In this document: one piece after another, positions 9,781 through 20,814 of the stretch
Numbering within the stretch: position 1 is the stretch's first letter
How the letters are laid out: each line of letters begins with the position of its first letter
Made by a program: the position numbers and the translations under genes
The notes under the pieces: model-generated
What the model was told of the DNA's origin: nothing
What the model saw: the letters and a program-made list of their open reading frames with translations, nothing else
Database searches by the model: none
DNA from: Planctomycetaceae bacterium
GTDB taxonomy: Bacteria; Planctomycetota; Planctomycetia; Pirellulales; Thermoguttaceae
Assembly: GCA_012719125.1 (NCBI GenBank)
Contig: JAAYAY010000107.1
Coordinates: 1 to 39,404, forward strand
Direction: 5' to 3'
Length of the DNA: 39,404 bases

Positions 9781-12700
9781 CTACTTCCGCTCGCATATCA
9801 CGGCAATGAAGTGGCCCTCCACAGGAGTCTTGTTTGGCATTTCCGCCGTCACTCGGACGGAGATCGTATCGACGTTGCGCAGGTATTGAAGATACGGCTC
9901 GGCAAGCTTTTGGATTTGCGTCGCCATTTCAGAGAGGTTGGTTTCGGAGAGGCGATATTCGAGTGAACCTTTGCTCAAGGCGGTCGAGGACAGGGGGAAC
10001 TGTCCCAGGAATGTTCTTGCTCTTGCATCATGAAGGGAAAATGTGATCGTAGCACTGTCGGTCAATTCGGCCGCATGCGGCACGCGAATAACCAGGGCAT
10101 CCGGCTTGAAGCGGAAGAACTTGTCGAATGTCCGAGTCGGCGGGGTGCCGGATTTTGTGTAGGTGAGTGTCAGCACCGCACCGGAGCACATTTCGAATTT
10201 CACGCGTTCGCGGACGGTTTTGGCCGCGGCCACGGGAACGAGCAGGTGGCTGCTGACGCCGTAAGGTGTGGCCAGGTGTACGTCAACCACGTCTTGCGGC
10301 TCTTCCGGGTCGACCTTGCCGCTGGGTTCCGACCGGCCGCGGGTGAGCACTTGCAGGCCCGTGGGAATCTCCACCTGCATGAGTTGCCGGCTGATAAGTT
10401 GAAACGCAATGGGTTGTCCCCCGGCGATGACCCGCGTGTCGTGCACGCTGAAACCGTCTCCGACGAGGAACATCGTGGTCGCGTCGTGAAGGTTGATCCC
10501 CGGCGCCCCATACCAGCCGATCAGCTCGGGCGTCAGTTCGGTGATGCCCCGGTTGAAGATCTCGAATCCCCCCGACGTGTTTTCATACGGGATCTGCACC
10601 ATCATGGTTTGGAGCGGCAATTCGCGATCGAGCTGATCGACGCGGCGGAGCAGGCGGTCGACCTCCCCTTCGCGATAGAGGTGAGCACAACGGGCGCACT
10701 GGGCGGCGCTGTTCTTCATGGCGGTGATCGCCCGGCTCAGTTCCATCGTTTCCCGCATGCTGATCTCGGTGCATTTGGGATTGGTGAGCTTGTACCAATT
10801 GGTGCGGACGTCGAAGGTGGCGTAGGGAACGAAGGAGGGCATGACGACGATGGCCGTGCACTCCCGGATGCCGCTTTCCAGTTCGCGTTGGCGCATGTCG
10901 GCATCGCGTGTGGGGCCGCCCAGCAGGGTCTCGCCGAAGGCCTTGAGTGTTCCCGGGGTAGGCGGGGTCTGGAACCTGGGCTGGAACCGCCAGCCGAAGG
11001 TGTCGTTGCCGTGGGAGAAGGCGACGACGGTGCGGTTCAGCGCGATGGTGGCCATATCCCATTCCAGGCGGCGTGTGAACCGCATCAGGGCCTGGGCATT
11101 GATCTGTCCGCTGGCGAAGGCCAGGGCGGCGGCCACCTGGAGTTCCCGGCGGCGGGCAAACTCGTCCGCCACATTCTGATCCTCGGTCACCGGGTCAAGG
11201 GCGAACACGCGGATTGGCCAGCGGCATTTGACGTATTCGTTGAAGGCGGCTACAGCGGTGTCCGACGGTTGTGGATTGTAAAAGTCGAGCCCTTCAGGGG
11301 TCGCAAAGCACGCTGAACACCCCTTGGCAGCGGTTGCCTCGCGAATGTCCTGAATCAACTGATCGTTCAATAGTGAGGCATGAACGAGAATCATCCAGGC
11401 GAGGGAGCGTGTGGTGTCACCGTCAGCCAGCCCCTCCGTCGAAGGAGAGACTCCGATTTGGCCGAGAAACTTGTTGCGAATGTCCTCAATCTCGCGTTGA
11501 TTACACGTTCGGAGAGCATCAGCCAGCGATAGACCTCCCTTGCTAACGTTCGGTCCACAGTAGGTCCACAGATACAGTTTGTTCTCGCTCGTGAGGAAAT
11601 CATATGCCTTCGCGGCTTCCTCAAGTAAACATCCCTGAACGTCCATGAGATGCATGCCGTTTTTGTCTATCGGACTGTTCTCAAGTCCGGCGTATGTGTC
11701 TGCGGCAACGTGCGCGACCAATGCCAGATCATACGCGCTTAGAAGTTGAGATGGGGCGATGGGCATGCGTGCCCTGCGGGACCTAGTGACAGGAACCGCG
11801 AACGATATGTCCGTGGCGAAGTCGTTCTGGAGTTGCGCGAACACCTTCAGAAGGTCGTCCCGTGCCTTCCCAAGCTCCACTCCCATGTTGTACGCGTACG
11901 CCTTGGCTGCGTCCTTCGGAGCACCCGGCGCGACCTTGGCGTCAGGAGACACACTGAAAGGACGTACCGTCTGGAGTTCCCTTGGCGTTGTCGAATCAAC
12001 CGCTCCTGCAGTCGGCGATCGCCATTCTAGGATTGGCTCACGCTGACTTCCTCCGTAGCCCAACTGGATCATCTCCTTCAGTTCACTTGGTGCCCCTACG
12101 GTGCTTGATTCTCCCGCAAGAGAGAAAGCGAGATTCGTTCCTGTGACGGACACGTCGCTATCTGCCGCCAGCTCCGGGATCTTCCTCAAATCGGCCTCAT
12201 CTGCGCTGAGAATCACCTTAGCAAGCAACACTTTGAGCAGAAGGTCCTCCGCCCCTTGAAACTCCTCCCATGCTTTCTCGGCAGGAAGATCCCTTAGGCC
12301 CGGTTGGGTATTGACGAGGAAATGATGATTTGCGATCCGACGCAGCTTCTCTTTGACATTCCCATCAAGCGAGTTTACCACTCGCGTCATCGGATAGGCC
12401 AACTGATCGACCAGATCGTTGATCACCAGGTTCCGAAACGTGGTCGGCAGGAGGTCGTCGCTGAGGTAGGGTTCGGCGGTGATGGTGATCTCGGCTCCGT
12501 AGCCCTTGCGGGTCTGTTTACCCGGCAGGACCGATATCGGAATGCGCACCAGGTTCAATGCATAGCCCGGCGAGTCGGCTATATCGTCCCCCTCGTTGAT
12601 GCGGCGAAGCTCGTGCAGGTGGTTGAGATAGCGCGACATCTGATCGAGTTGGATTGTCGGTTCGAGGGACAGCTCGTCGTTCTCGTAGCTGAAACCGGGA

Positions 12701-13272
12701 ACCGCGGGGTCCTTGACGGCAGCAAACGGTTCGGAGCGGAAGATCACGGCCGCCGAATTGGCGGGGTTCTCGCTCGTGGTGGGGATCATGGCGTTGAGGT
12801 TGGTGAGATACGTGCCGGTCTTGCTGGCGTCGGGGATTTGGACCGGCGTTCCGTCCGGTGCCGTTCCTGCTGCCGCTTGCAAGGCGAACGCCATTCCCAG
12901 GAACGACTGATCGCTGCGACGAAGGGCGGCGTTCATGCGGACCTCGAACTGGCCCAACTGGGCGGCCATCTGCTCTTCGTACTCGTAGCGATGGCGCATC
13001 AGGCGGCTTTCGCCCCACACGTCCGGGTGCTTCGCCACGATCGAGCCGTAAGTGTCGATGTGGTGTTCCAGCCAGTCGATCTGGTCGGCCAACTGCTCGA
13101 TGCTGCAGTCTTGTCCGGTGACGGGCTTCTCGCGGTGCTTGGCCTCGAAGGGCTGGGCGAGCAGCTTGAACGGTTTGTAGACGTCCCCCGCCCGACTAGG
13201 TTGCGGCGCGGCCAGCAGGGCAAGGCCCAGCCAAAGCAGAATCGAACGCCCACTACGCGATTCCCTTCGCAT
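9781..13272 (-). CDS. Large exported protein of unknown function (1163 aa)
   Basis: I do not recognise this protein. It has a clear signal peptide (RSILLWLGLALLAAPQPSRA, cleavage near SRA-GD) and no other obvious membrane span. The N-terminal third is rich in charged helices. The middle holds long helical stretches and a CARCAHLY cysteine pair. The last ~250 residues look beta-rich, with a possible Ig-like or adhesion fold (GAPGINLHDATTMFLVGDGF, then strands to the end). The start ATG has GGAGG 6-7 nt upstream, a strong site. GC content drops in parts of the middle (about 48-50% near 11340-11520, against about 68% near 10950), so the gene may be a mosaic. It stands alone, convergent with the caspase-fold gene. 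A cell-surface or periplasmic role is inferred from the signal peptide only. Confidence 0.8.
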   Translation of the reverse strand: MRRESRSGRSILLWLGLALLAAPQPSRAGDVYKPFKLLAQPFEAKHREKPVTGQDCSIEQLADQIDWLEHHIDTYGSIVAKHPDVWGESRLMRHRYEYEEQMAAQLGQFEVRMNAALRRSDQSFLGMAFALQAAAGTAPDGTPVQIPDASKTGTYLTNLNAMIPTTSENPANSAAVIFRSEPFAAVKDPAVPGFSYENDELSLEPTIQLDQMSRYLNHLHELRRINEGDDIADSPGYALNLVRIPISVLPGKQTRKGYGAEITITAEPYLSDDLLPTTFRNLVINDLVDQLAYPMTRVVNSLDGNVKEKLRRIANHHFLVNTQPGLRDLPAEKAWEEFQGAEDLLLKVLLAKVILSADEADLRKIPELAADSDVSVTGTNLAFSLAGESSTVGAPSELKEMIQLGYGGSQREPILEWRSPTAGAVDSTTPRELQTVRPFSVSPDAKVAPGAPKDAAKAYAYNMGVELGKARDDLLKVFAQLQNDFATDISFAVPVTRSRRARMPIAPSQLLSAYDLALVAHVAADTYAGLENSPIDKNGMHLMDVQGCLLEEAAKAYDFLTSENKLYLWTYCGPNVSKGGLSLADALRTCNQREIEDIRNKFLGQIGVSPSTEGLADGDTTRSLAWMILVHASLLNDQLIQDIREATAAKGCSACFATPEGLDFYNPQPSDTAVAAFNEYVKCRWPIRVFALDPVTEDQNVADEFARRRELQVAAALAFASGQINAQALMRFTRRLEWDMATIALNRTVVAFSHGNDTFGWRFQPRFQTPPTPGTLKAFGETLLGGPTRDADMRQRELESGIRECTAIVVMPSFVPYATFDVRTNWYKLTNPKCTEISMRETMELSRAITAMKNSAAQCARCAHLYREGEVDRLLRRVDQLDRELPLQTMMVQIPYENTSGGFEIFNRGITELTPELIGWYGAPGINLHDATTMFLVGDGFSVHDTRVIAGGQPIAFQLISRQLMQVEIPTGLQVLTRGRSEPSGKVDPEEPQDVVDVHLATPYGVSSHLLVPVAAAKTVRERVKFEMCSGAVLTLTYTKSGTPPTRTFDKFFRFKPDALVIRVPHAAELTDSATITFSLHDARARTFLGQFPLSSTALSKGSLEYRLSETNLSEMATQIQKLAEPYLQYLRNVDTISVRVTAEMPNKTPVEGHFIAVICERK

Positions 13273-13579
13273 CGTACTACCTCCGTGCTAATAGAGCCTG
13301 CCGTGACAAGAGGCTTTGAGAGCAGGCGAAAAATGCCACCCCCTCTTCAGAGACAACCGCTTCCACCATACAGGCACTAATCGGAGCACTCGTGCCGAGA
13401 ATCGACTCCGGCTTGGCACTCAGAAAGAACCGCTCCAAGCACTACAGGTTACGCGAGCCCCTACCGGAGTAACCCGGTATGTGATGCCGTCAACCCCGTA
13501 GTTTCTATATGAATGCTTTCACATAGATATTATGCCGAATGCTTCTGTCCCGCCTTGGCGATCCACGAATCGCACCCCC
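13273..13579. other. Intergenic region with AT-rich hairpin
   Basis: 307 bases between the 3' end of thpR and the start of the large exported protein gene, both on the minus strand. It contains a hairpin with 10-bp arms at 13504-13513 and 13518-13527 (9 of 10 paired, 4-nt loop). It lies about 55 nt past the thpR stop and could end that transcript, although there is no T-run. I see no gene here. Confidence 0.4.
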
Positions 13580-14149
13580 CTACGCCAACCCCGCGTGCGA
13601 CAACGCCTGATAGATCGGCCCCTCGCGGGTCAGCTCGCTCGAAAAGACCGCCAGTTCGTCCACCTCGGTCGTCCCGGCCGGTTGATCGGCCAGCGATCGG
13701 ATCAGCTCGCTCACCTCGGCCAGTTCCGGGCCGGCATGCTTCACGCGGCCCAGCGTGAGATGGGGCGAAAATCGGCGATTGTCCGGCGGATAGCCGAGCT
13801 TCTTCAGACCCTTTTCCAGTCGCTCCTGCAGCTCCGCCAGCTTCTCGGCGCCTTCGGTGACGCCGAGCCAGATCGTCCGCGGGCGCTCCACTTTCGGGAA
13901 GACGCCCACGCCCGCCACGTCAAACGTGAAACCCGTCACCTCGGCCGCGGCTTCTTCGACGGCGCGGCACACGTCGGGCAATTCCACCGCCTCGACCTCG
14001 CCCAGAAACTTGAGCGTCAGGTGCATGTTCTCCGGCTCGACCCAGCGAATGCTCGCATTGCACTTGGCAAGCCGGCCGATCACTTTGGCCGCCGCCGCTC
14101 GAACCGCCTCGCTGATTTCGACGGCCACAAAGGTCCGAACTTGTCTCAT
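13580..14149 (-). CDS. thpR: RNA 2',3'-cyclic phosphodiesterase (2H family, LigT/ThpR)
   Basis: A 189-residue protein of the 2H phosphoesterase family. Both catalytic HxT motifs are present: H43-L-T45 (NMHLTLKFLGEV) and H130-L-T132 (FSPHLTLGRVK). The N-terminus RTFVAVEI is typical. The family opens 2',3'-cyclic phosphates on RNA ends to 2'-phosphates and acts in the cytoplasm. I chose the ATG at 14149, which has AAGGTG upstream; the longer frame to 14221 adds only repeat-like sequence. It lies 72 nt downstream of the PfkB kinase gene on the same strand, so the two may be cotranscribed, but no functional link is obvious. Confidence 0.9.
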   Translation of the reverse strand: MRQVRTFVAVEISEAVRAAAAKVIGRLAKCNASIRWVEPENMHLTLKFLGEVEAVELPDVCRAVEEAAAEVTGFTFDVAGVGVFPKVERPRTIWLGVTEGAEKLAELQERLEKGLKKLGYPPDNRRFSPHLTLGRVKHAGPELAEVSELIRSLADQPAGTTEVDELAVFSSELTREGPIYQALSHAGLA

Positions 14150-14221
14150 GAAACACCTTACGTCAAGAGTTGGAACCTTTGTGCTTCGGATTTCGAACTT
14201 GCCGATTGACCCGGAGGTCAA

Positions 14222-15124
14222 TCAGAACGACAGCATCTGCTGATACTGCTCCATCCGCCGCTCGAGGTCTTCGCGGGTGATGTTGATCAGACGGTCCAGA
14301 CTGAAGTCCTCGACGGTGAAACTAGCCACCAGGATCCCGAACGCCATCGCCTTCTTGAGCGTCGTCGGCTCGAAATTGCCTTGTTCGGCCAGGTAGCCCA
14401 TCATGCCGCCGGCAAAACTGTCGCCGGCGCCTGTCGGGTCGACGACCTTCTCGGTCGGATACGCCGGCAGCACATAGGTTTCGTACTGGCTGAAAAACAT
14501 GGCGCCGTGCTCGCCTTTCTTGACGACCACAAAACGCGGCCCCATTTCGCGAACCTTCTGGCCGGCCACCACCAGATTCTCCTCGCCGGTCAGCAGCTTG
14601 GCCTCGCTGTCGTTGAGCACAAGCCCGTCGATCTTCGTGAGCATCTCCTCGAGCTGCTCGCGCTCGGTCCTGATCCAGAGGTCCATCGTGTCGGCAACCG
14701 TCAGCGTCGCCCCGATCGATTGCTCGATCGCCTTGAGTTGGGTTGTCGTCGAACCGTTTGCCAGAAACATGAACGGCGATCTGCGGCACTCCTCGGGCAG
14801 CTTGGGATCGAAATCGGCCAGGACGTTCAACTGCACGTCGATCGTCTCCCGATCGTTCATGTTCTCCAGGTACCGGCCGCGCCAGAAGAAGGTCTTGCCG
14901 CCCTTGACGACTTGCAGGCCGTCGACGTTGATCCCGCGTGATTGCAGCAGTTGCGTGTGCTCCGGGGGCCAGTCCTCACCCACGACCCCAACCAACCGGA
15001 CAGGCGCGAAGTAGCTGGCCGCTACAGAGAAATAGACGGCCGAGCCGCCGAGGATGTTCTCGCGGGTCTCCTTGGGAGTCTCGACACTGTCCAACGCCAC
15101 GGAACCAACGACAACCAAAGGCAT
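14222..15124 (-). CDS. PfkB/ribokinase-family carbohydrate or nucleoside kinase
   Basis: A 300-residue PfkB-family kinase. The N-terminal GGSAVYFS motif and the C-terminal signature DPTGAGDSFAGG are intact, with the catalytic base Asp235 at the end of GAGD. The family phosphorylates sugars, nucleosides or sugar phosphates with ATP. N-terminal residues are closer to adenosine-kinase/ribokinase-type members than to phosphofructokinase, but the substrate cannot be assigned. The ATG at 15124 follows an AGGAAG ribosome site and starts directly with the first beta strand (MPLVVVGSVALD). It probably forms a two-gene unit with thpR. Confidence 0.9.
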   Translation of the reverse strand: MPLVVVGSVALDSVETPKETRENILGGSAVYFSVAASYFAPVRLVGVVGEDWPPEHTQLLQSRGINVDGLQVVKGGKTFFWRGRYLENMNDRETIDVQLNVLADFDPKLPEECRRSPFMFLANGSTTTQLKAIEQSIGATLTVADTMDLWIRTEREQLEEMLTKIDGLVLNDSEAKLLTGEENLVVAGQKVREMGPRFVVVKKGEHGAMFFSQYETYVLPAYPTEKVVDPTGAGDSFAGGMMGYLAEQGNFEPTTLKKAMAFGILVASFTVEDFSLDRLINITREDLERRMEQYQQMLSF

Positions 15125-15528
15125 CGTGGAGCTTCCTTTCCAGGCTGTAAAATAGAGAAACTGCACAACTTACGGCAAGTGCGTTAGCCGTGCTGCGGCA
15201 GTGTGCCCATGACGCGCCATTATCTGAGAATGCGTTGGAATGACAAGCCGGGGGGAGATCTCCACCCAGAAAACGCTTGCCCAACATGCTGTCGTCGACC
15301 TGGTCACGATCGTCGTCAATCCGACGGCGCCTTGGGGGCTGGACGATCTGCAACAAGAGCCTGGCAAGATTGCGTTACCCATTGCGGGATAGTAGTTTGC
15401 GCAGAGCATCCGACGACCTTGGCATGCCGTCTGCACACGACCCTATATGGCGATCTCGGGCAACATCTCCGCTACCCGAGCGCCACGTGCACACTCATCG
15501 CTCACGTGAGAAACAAGGAGACTCCCTG
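15125..15528. other. Divergent intergenic region
   Basis: 404 bases between the PfkB gene (minus) and the small secreted peptide gene (plus). Short open frames here do not resemble proteins. A possible plus-strand promoter is TTGGCA at 15419-15424 with CTATAT at 15443-15448 (18-nt spacer), about 80 nt before the peptide gene. Nothing else is evident. Confidence 0.4.
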
Positions 15529-15870
15529 ATGAAGTATCTACTGTTTGCTGCGGCGGTCGCAGTATTGGCGGCCGCCGTACCGGTCGACGCGATGGCTGGA
15601 GGGCCCAACCCGGACATCCAGATCATCAACAACAACTACATCATCAACGACAACTACAATACCGGGCCGAATGTGCGTCGGGGCAACTACGATTACCGCC
15701 GCGACTACGGGTACGACTATCACCCGTATCGATACCGCGGTTACAACAGTCGGGGCTTCGAGACCCACAACGAGGCAGTCGCTCGGATCCAGGCGACCCA
15801 TTCCCGGTACCGGACGAATTATCACCCGCGATCTTACTACAACAGCCCGCCCCACCGCTACGGCTGGTAG
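15529..15870 (+). CDS. Small secreted Tyr/Asn/Arg-rich protein
   Basis: A 113-residue protein with a good signal peptide (YLLFAAAVAVLAAAV, cleavage near AMA-GG). The mature part is strongly biased: IINNNYIINDNYN, then repeated DY, RY and GY dipeptides, and a His/Tyr/Arg-rich tail ending PPHRYGW. There is no cysteine in the mature chain. The ribosome site AAGGAG sits 8 nt before the ATG and decides the start. I know no family for it. The composition resembles low-complexity envelope or matrix peptides, and aromatic/Arg-rich segments like these can drive self-association, but that is inference. Confidence 0.75.
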   Translation: MKYLLFAAAVAVLAAAVPVDAMAGGPNPDIQIINNNYIINDNYNTGPNVRRGNYDYRRDYGYDYHPYRYRGYNSRGFETHNEAVARIQATHSRYRTNYHPRSYYNSPPHRYGW

Positions 15871-15915
15871 GCGGCAAGGCTAACAGTGAGACGCATCGCG
15901 GACTGAACCACCTGG

Positions 15916-16755
15916 TCAGGCCGGAGCAAATCGCGCACGGAACGACTGGATGATTGCCTGGTCGTCCGATCGATCATAGACCGCAAAGACGACGGTTCGG
16001 AAGGCATTGGCATAGGGGCCGCTGCCGAGCAGCAGCTCTCCAAAGATCGCGGCAACGTCTTTCGGGTCGTTCTCGAATACGCCGCATCCCCAGGCTCCGA
16101 GGATGAGATGCTCACACGCGTTCGCCTGGGCAACGGCCAGTACGTAGCCTGCTCGACGTCGCATCACCGGCTTGATTTCGGCCGCGTTGTCCGGTTCGTT
16201 CTTGCGAACGGCTCCCACATTGACCGCCGGAGCGGTAATCATCGAGACCTGATAGGCTGCCTCGAGCAGATCTCCCCCGTCGTCTCGGATGACAGGAACG
16301 TCCGGGGAGAAGATGATGTGGTCCGTATAAAGACACGTCTCGCTCTCCCGGTTGGCCTCGTAGTAGCCCCAGGCACGTCCCTGCGAGCGATAGAGCCCGG
16401 AGGAACGCGCAAGACTCTCTTCCTGAGCCTGGCTTCCCGACAGGAATCCGCCGCCCGCATTCTTCGCCGAGGCGAAGTTCAGGCAGGCAACCTTCGATAG
16501 ACCCATCTCCTGCACGAGTCGCCTCGCTGCCGCCAGGGTGGTTTCGTTCGTCACCTCGAACCGGGTCGCTTCGCCATTCCTTTCGGACGGGCTGAGTTGG
16601 GCCAAGGCTTCGGGCGTGTAGAGCACCGTCCCCTTTTCGCAGGCCTTTTGCGCCGAGCGGATCGAGACCGGCTTGCCGCCCTTGGGCGTGTAGACGCCGG
16701 CTTCCAGAATCGCGAGTGTTTCTTTGGCAATCTGAGCTCGAAAAGACCGTTTCAT
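15916..16755 (-). CDS. Bacterial poly(ADP-ribose) glycohydrolase-like macrodomain protein (TIGR02452)
   Basis: A 279-residue protein of the microbial PARG/TIGR02452 family. The signature GGG at 101-103 followed by QEE at 111-113 (NAGGGFLSGSQAQEESL) contains the catalytic glutamates. Further family features are LNFASAKN, the ...HLILGAWGCGVFENDP loop that binds ADP-ribose, and an N-terminal helical accessory region. It is predicted to remove ADP-ribose or poly(ADP-ribose) from targets in the cytoplasm. I chose Met at 16755, with GGAGAG just upstream, over the ATG four codons earlier, whose GGAGG lies too close. No ADP-ribosyltransferase gene is seen nearby, so its substrate may be a phage-, toxin- or DNA-damage-related modification elsewhere. 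Confidence 0.88.
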   Translation of the reverse strand: MKRSFRAQIAKETLAILEAGVYTPKGGKPVSIRSAQKACEKGTVLYTPEALAQLSPSERNGEATRFEVTNETTLAAARRLVQEMGLSKVACLNFASAKNAGGGFLSGSQAQEESLARSSGLYRSQGRAWGYYEANRESETCLYTDHIIFSPDVPVIRDDGGDLLEAAYQVSMITAPAVNVGAVRKNEPDNAAEIKPVMRRRAGYVLAVAQANACEHLILGAWGCGVFENDPKDVAAIFGELLLGSGPYANAFRTVVFAVYDRSDDQAIIQSFRARFAPA

Positions 16756-16984
16756 CGGACTCTCCATACCTCCCGCATCGAGTTCACTCCTGTAACGGAT
16801 TCCCTTGAGTTAGAGAAAAACATGGCCCCCCGTCGGCAGGGAAGTCTGCCCAGACGGTTCGGCCCTCCAATTGTACTATCCGATCCGATATCAAAAAATC
16901 CCATTCCGAGCCAATCGAGCCCCAGAATTCCAGCCGTCAAGGTCCTCGGCAGAGACCGGAAGGGGGGTGGTACAGTCTGCCGTT

Positions 16985-17011
16985 TTGAGGTCTTCGGCAG
17001 CCCGCTATACT
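16985..17011 (+). promoter_or_regulatory. Promoter candidate for the ABC exporter pair
   Basis: TATACT at 17006-17011, with TTGAGG at 16985-16990 (15-nt spacer, shorter than ideal), lies about 60 nt before the ATPase start. The rest of the 314-nt gap back to the PARG gene shows no coding signal. Confidence 0.4.
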
Positions 17012-17069
17012 GTTCTTGGGTTGTACCTGCCACGGAGTGCCTACAACACCACACGAACAGAGAAGCTCC

Positions 17070-17783
17070 ATGGACCGGCCGGCGTCCGACGCACCGTTGA
17101 TAGAGACTCACAGTCTGACCCGACACTATCGCGTGGGGCCGGCCACCGTTCGGGCCTTGGACGGGGTAGACCTTCAGATCGGGCGCGGCGAACTGCTGGC
17201 CGTTTTGGGGGTCAGCGGGTCGGGAAAGTCGACCTTGCTTCACCTCCTCGGCGGGCTCGATACGCCGACTTCCGGAAGCGTGACGGTCGAGGGCCGCGAC
17301 CTGGGACGGCTGAGCGGAAAGCAGCGAGCCGTCTACCGCCGCAGCTCCGTCGGTTTCGTGTTTCAGTCCTTCTACCTCGTTCCCGGCTTGAGCGCTCAGC
17401 AGAACGTCGCCGTTGCCCTGACCTTCCAGGGCGTCTTCGGACGCCGCCGTCGCGAACTGGCTCGCCAGGCCATCTGCCGGGTCGGCCTCGAACAGCGCGC
17501 CCACCATCGGCCCAACCAGTTGAGCGGCGGAGAACAACAGCGAGTGGCCCTGGCTCGAGCGATCGTCCACCGCCCGCCGTTGCTCTTGGCCGACGAACCG
17601 ACCGGCAACCTCGATCGGGCCAATGCCGACAACGTCATGGCCCTGATTCGAGAGATTCACGAGGAGACCGGCACGACGGTTGTGATCGTCACGCACAACG
17701 AAGACATGGCTCGCCAGGCGACCGATCGAATTGTGCGGCTGACTGACGGCCGCGTCACTGCTGACGAAGGAACTCAACCATGA
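17070..17783 (+). CDS. ABC transporter ATPase, LolD/MacB type
   Basis: A 237-residue ATP-binding subunit. Walker A is G47VSGSGKST55, the Q-loop is [16 protein letters not shown], the ABC signature starts LSGGEQQ at 151, Walker B is LLLADEP with D175-E176, and the H-loop is VTHNED. The [12 protein letters not shown] stretch and the following DEPTGNLD are typical of the MacB/LolD/FtsE group, which power mechanotransmission or lipoprotein release rather than import. The ATG at 17070 has AGAGAAG upstream. Its stop overlaps the permease start as ATGA, so the two subunits are coupled. Confidence 0.92.
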   Translation: MDRPASDAPLIETHSLTRHYRVGPATVRALDGVDLQIGRGELLAVLGVSGSGKSTLLHLLGGLDTPTSGSVTVEGRDLGRLSGKQRAVYRRSSVGFVFQSFYLVPGLSAQQNVAVALTFQGVFGRRRRELARQAICRVGLEQRAHHRPNQLSGGEQQRVALARAIVHRPPLLLADEPTGNLDRANADNVMALIREIHEETGTTVVIVTHNEDMARQATDRIVRLTDGRVTADEGTQP

Positions 17784-19138
17784 GGGCCTGGTGGATCATG
17801 CTGCTGGCCCTCGGCGGGCTTCGCCGGCGTCCCTTGCGCGTCCTGCTGACCGTCCTGGGCGTCACGATCGCGGCGGGATCTCTCTATTCGATGGTCGGCT
17901 TTGCCCTGGGCATCCAACGCCAGGCCGAGGCGCCTTTCGAGAAACTCGACCTGCTCAAGAATATCGAGATCTCTTCCAGGTCGGAGCCCCAGCACAGCGA
18001 CGATCCCGACGATCCGGATCCCGAAGTTCTCCATGACGACAGCGCACACGGTGAGAGTGCGAAGGAGTCGCCTGTCGTCGACGATGCCCTGCTCGACCAG
18101 ATCGAGAAGATGCCCGGAGTGGCAGCCGCTTACCCTCAGTTCCGCATCGGCAATGTGGAGATCCGCCGCGGAGACAAGAAGAAGCGTTGCATCGTGATTG
18201 GGGCCCCGCGAGAGATCGCACTTGTCGGCGAGGGAACCGGACTCCTTGTCGCCGGTCGATATTTCGACCTCGCAGCAGACGAGCCCCAGGTGCTGATTTC
18301 CGAACCGATGACCGAATCGCTTGGCTTGGCCGGTGCGGAAGCGGCCGTCGGTCAAACGGTCACCCTGCAAGTGTCGGGACTCACAGCCCGCGAAGATGAG
18401 GCGTTCGAGTATCGCACCCAGGAGCTTGCGGCAACGATCGTGGGCGTTTACCAGCCGCCCCAACCCGCGATCGGCCCCCTGGCGAACACCGTCGTACTGC
18501 CCGTGGACATCATGAAAGACGTGCCGGGAGTCGCGTTCGGACTTCGCGGTCCGGGGCATCGTCATGTGAACGGACCGCCTCGGGGCTATTCTCAGGCGAT
18601 TGTGCGAGTGGAGCATCCCGGCGATCTCGTGCGGGTCGAAAACCGGCTGAAAGAGATGGGGCTCCGCACCCGAACCACCGTTGGGCAACTCGAAGAACTT
18701 CGCACGTTCTTCGTGTTTCTCGATGTGCTCCTGGCCGCCGTCGGCACGGTGGCCCTCACCGTGGCCGCGTTAGGCATTATCAACACGCTCCTGATGTCCG
18801 TTCTGGAACGCTACCAGGAAATCGGCACCTACAAGGCCGTCGGAGCCTCGGACGGCGACGTCGTCGTCCTCTTCCTCACCGAGGCAATCCTTCTGGGCTT
18901 CTTCGGAGGGTTGGGCGGCCTGGCTCTCGGCCGCTTCGTATCCTGGGGGCTTGAAATCGGCATCAACGTCTACGCCCGTGGCCAAGGCGTCGAAGCCGCC
19001 ATGGTCATGTTCAACTTCCCCCTCTGGCTTTCTCTGGCCACGGTCGCTTTCTCCACCCTGATTGCCGTCCTTGCCGGCGTCTGGCCCGCCCTCCGCGCCG
19101 CCCGCATCGATCCGATTCGGGCGCTGCGTGGGGAGTGA
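17780..19138 (+). CDS. MacB/FtsX-family ABC permease
   Basis: A 452-residue permease. One N-terminal membrane span ([20 protein letters not shown]) is followed by a large extracytoplasmic MacB-type domain (about 50-300), then three C-terminal spans in the FtsX domain ([54 protein letters not shown]), ending with the usual [14 protein letters not shown] tail. The coupling-helix region [19 protein letters not shown] is well kept. With the ATPase it would form a dimeric mechanotransmission complex. The cargo (lipoprotein, peptide or signal) cannot be deduced, and there is no adjacent MacA-like adaptor gene. The extracytoplasmic domain has an acidic stretch ([14 protein letters not shown]). Confidence 0.9.
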   Translation: MRAWWIMLLALGGLRRRPLRVLLTVLGVTIAAGSLYSMVGFALGIQRQAEAPFEKLDLLKNIEISSRSEPQHSDDPDDPDPEVLHDDSAHGESAKESPVVDDALLDQIEKMPGVAAAYPQFRIGNVEIRRGDKKKRCIVIGAPREIALVGEGTGLLVAGRYFDLAADEPQVLISEPMTESLGLAGAEAAVGQTVTLQVSGLTAREDEAFEYRTQELAATIVGVYQPPQPAIGPLANTVVLPVDIMKDVPGVAFGLRGPGHRHVNGPPRGYSQAIVRVEHPGDLVRVENRLKEMGLRTRTTVGQLEELRTFFVFLDVLLAAVGTVALTVAALGIINTLLMSVLERYQEIGTYKAVGASDGDVVVLFLTEAILLGFFGGLGGLALGRFVSWGLEIGINVYARGQGVEAAMVMFNFPLWLSLATVAFSTLIAVLAGVWPALRAARIDPIRALRGE

Positions 19139-19338
19139 GGGATGCTTGTCGTATCGGGCACGTCCGACACGGCTTCCGCGTGGTTCGGCTGGTTGAAGAC
19201 GTGCTCCGTATCCAGATACCAGAAACCGTGCGGCGCCCGGTACCTACTGGGTTGCCAACTCTTGCAACGTCTCGCCCACCCGACCAAAATGGGACCATCG
19301 ACTGCCCACCCCATCTCACCCCCTGCGGAGGTCTCGCC

Positions 19339-20712
<1,374 letters not shown>

Positions 20713-20814
20713 TCCCACCAGTATATCCCGACATTCCGTGCCGACTGAGTTCTCGTCGACGCCGGCGTGTTTCCACAGGGAATTGCCAAAAATCCAAGGC
20801 TTTGTGCCAGAATA

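Noticed and set aside
10030-11316. 428-residue plus-strand frame over the large exported protein gene
   Set aside because: No signal, no domain, and the minus-strand gene has a signal peptide and ribosome site.
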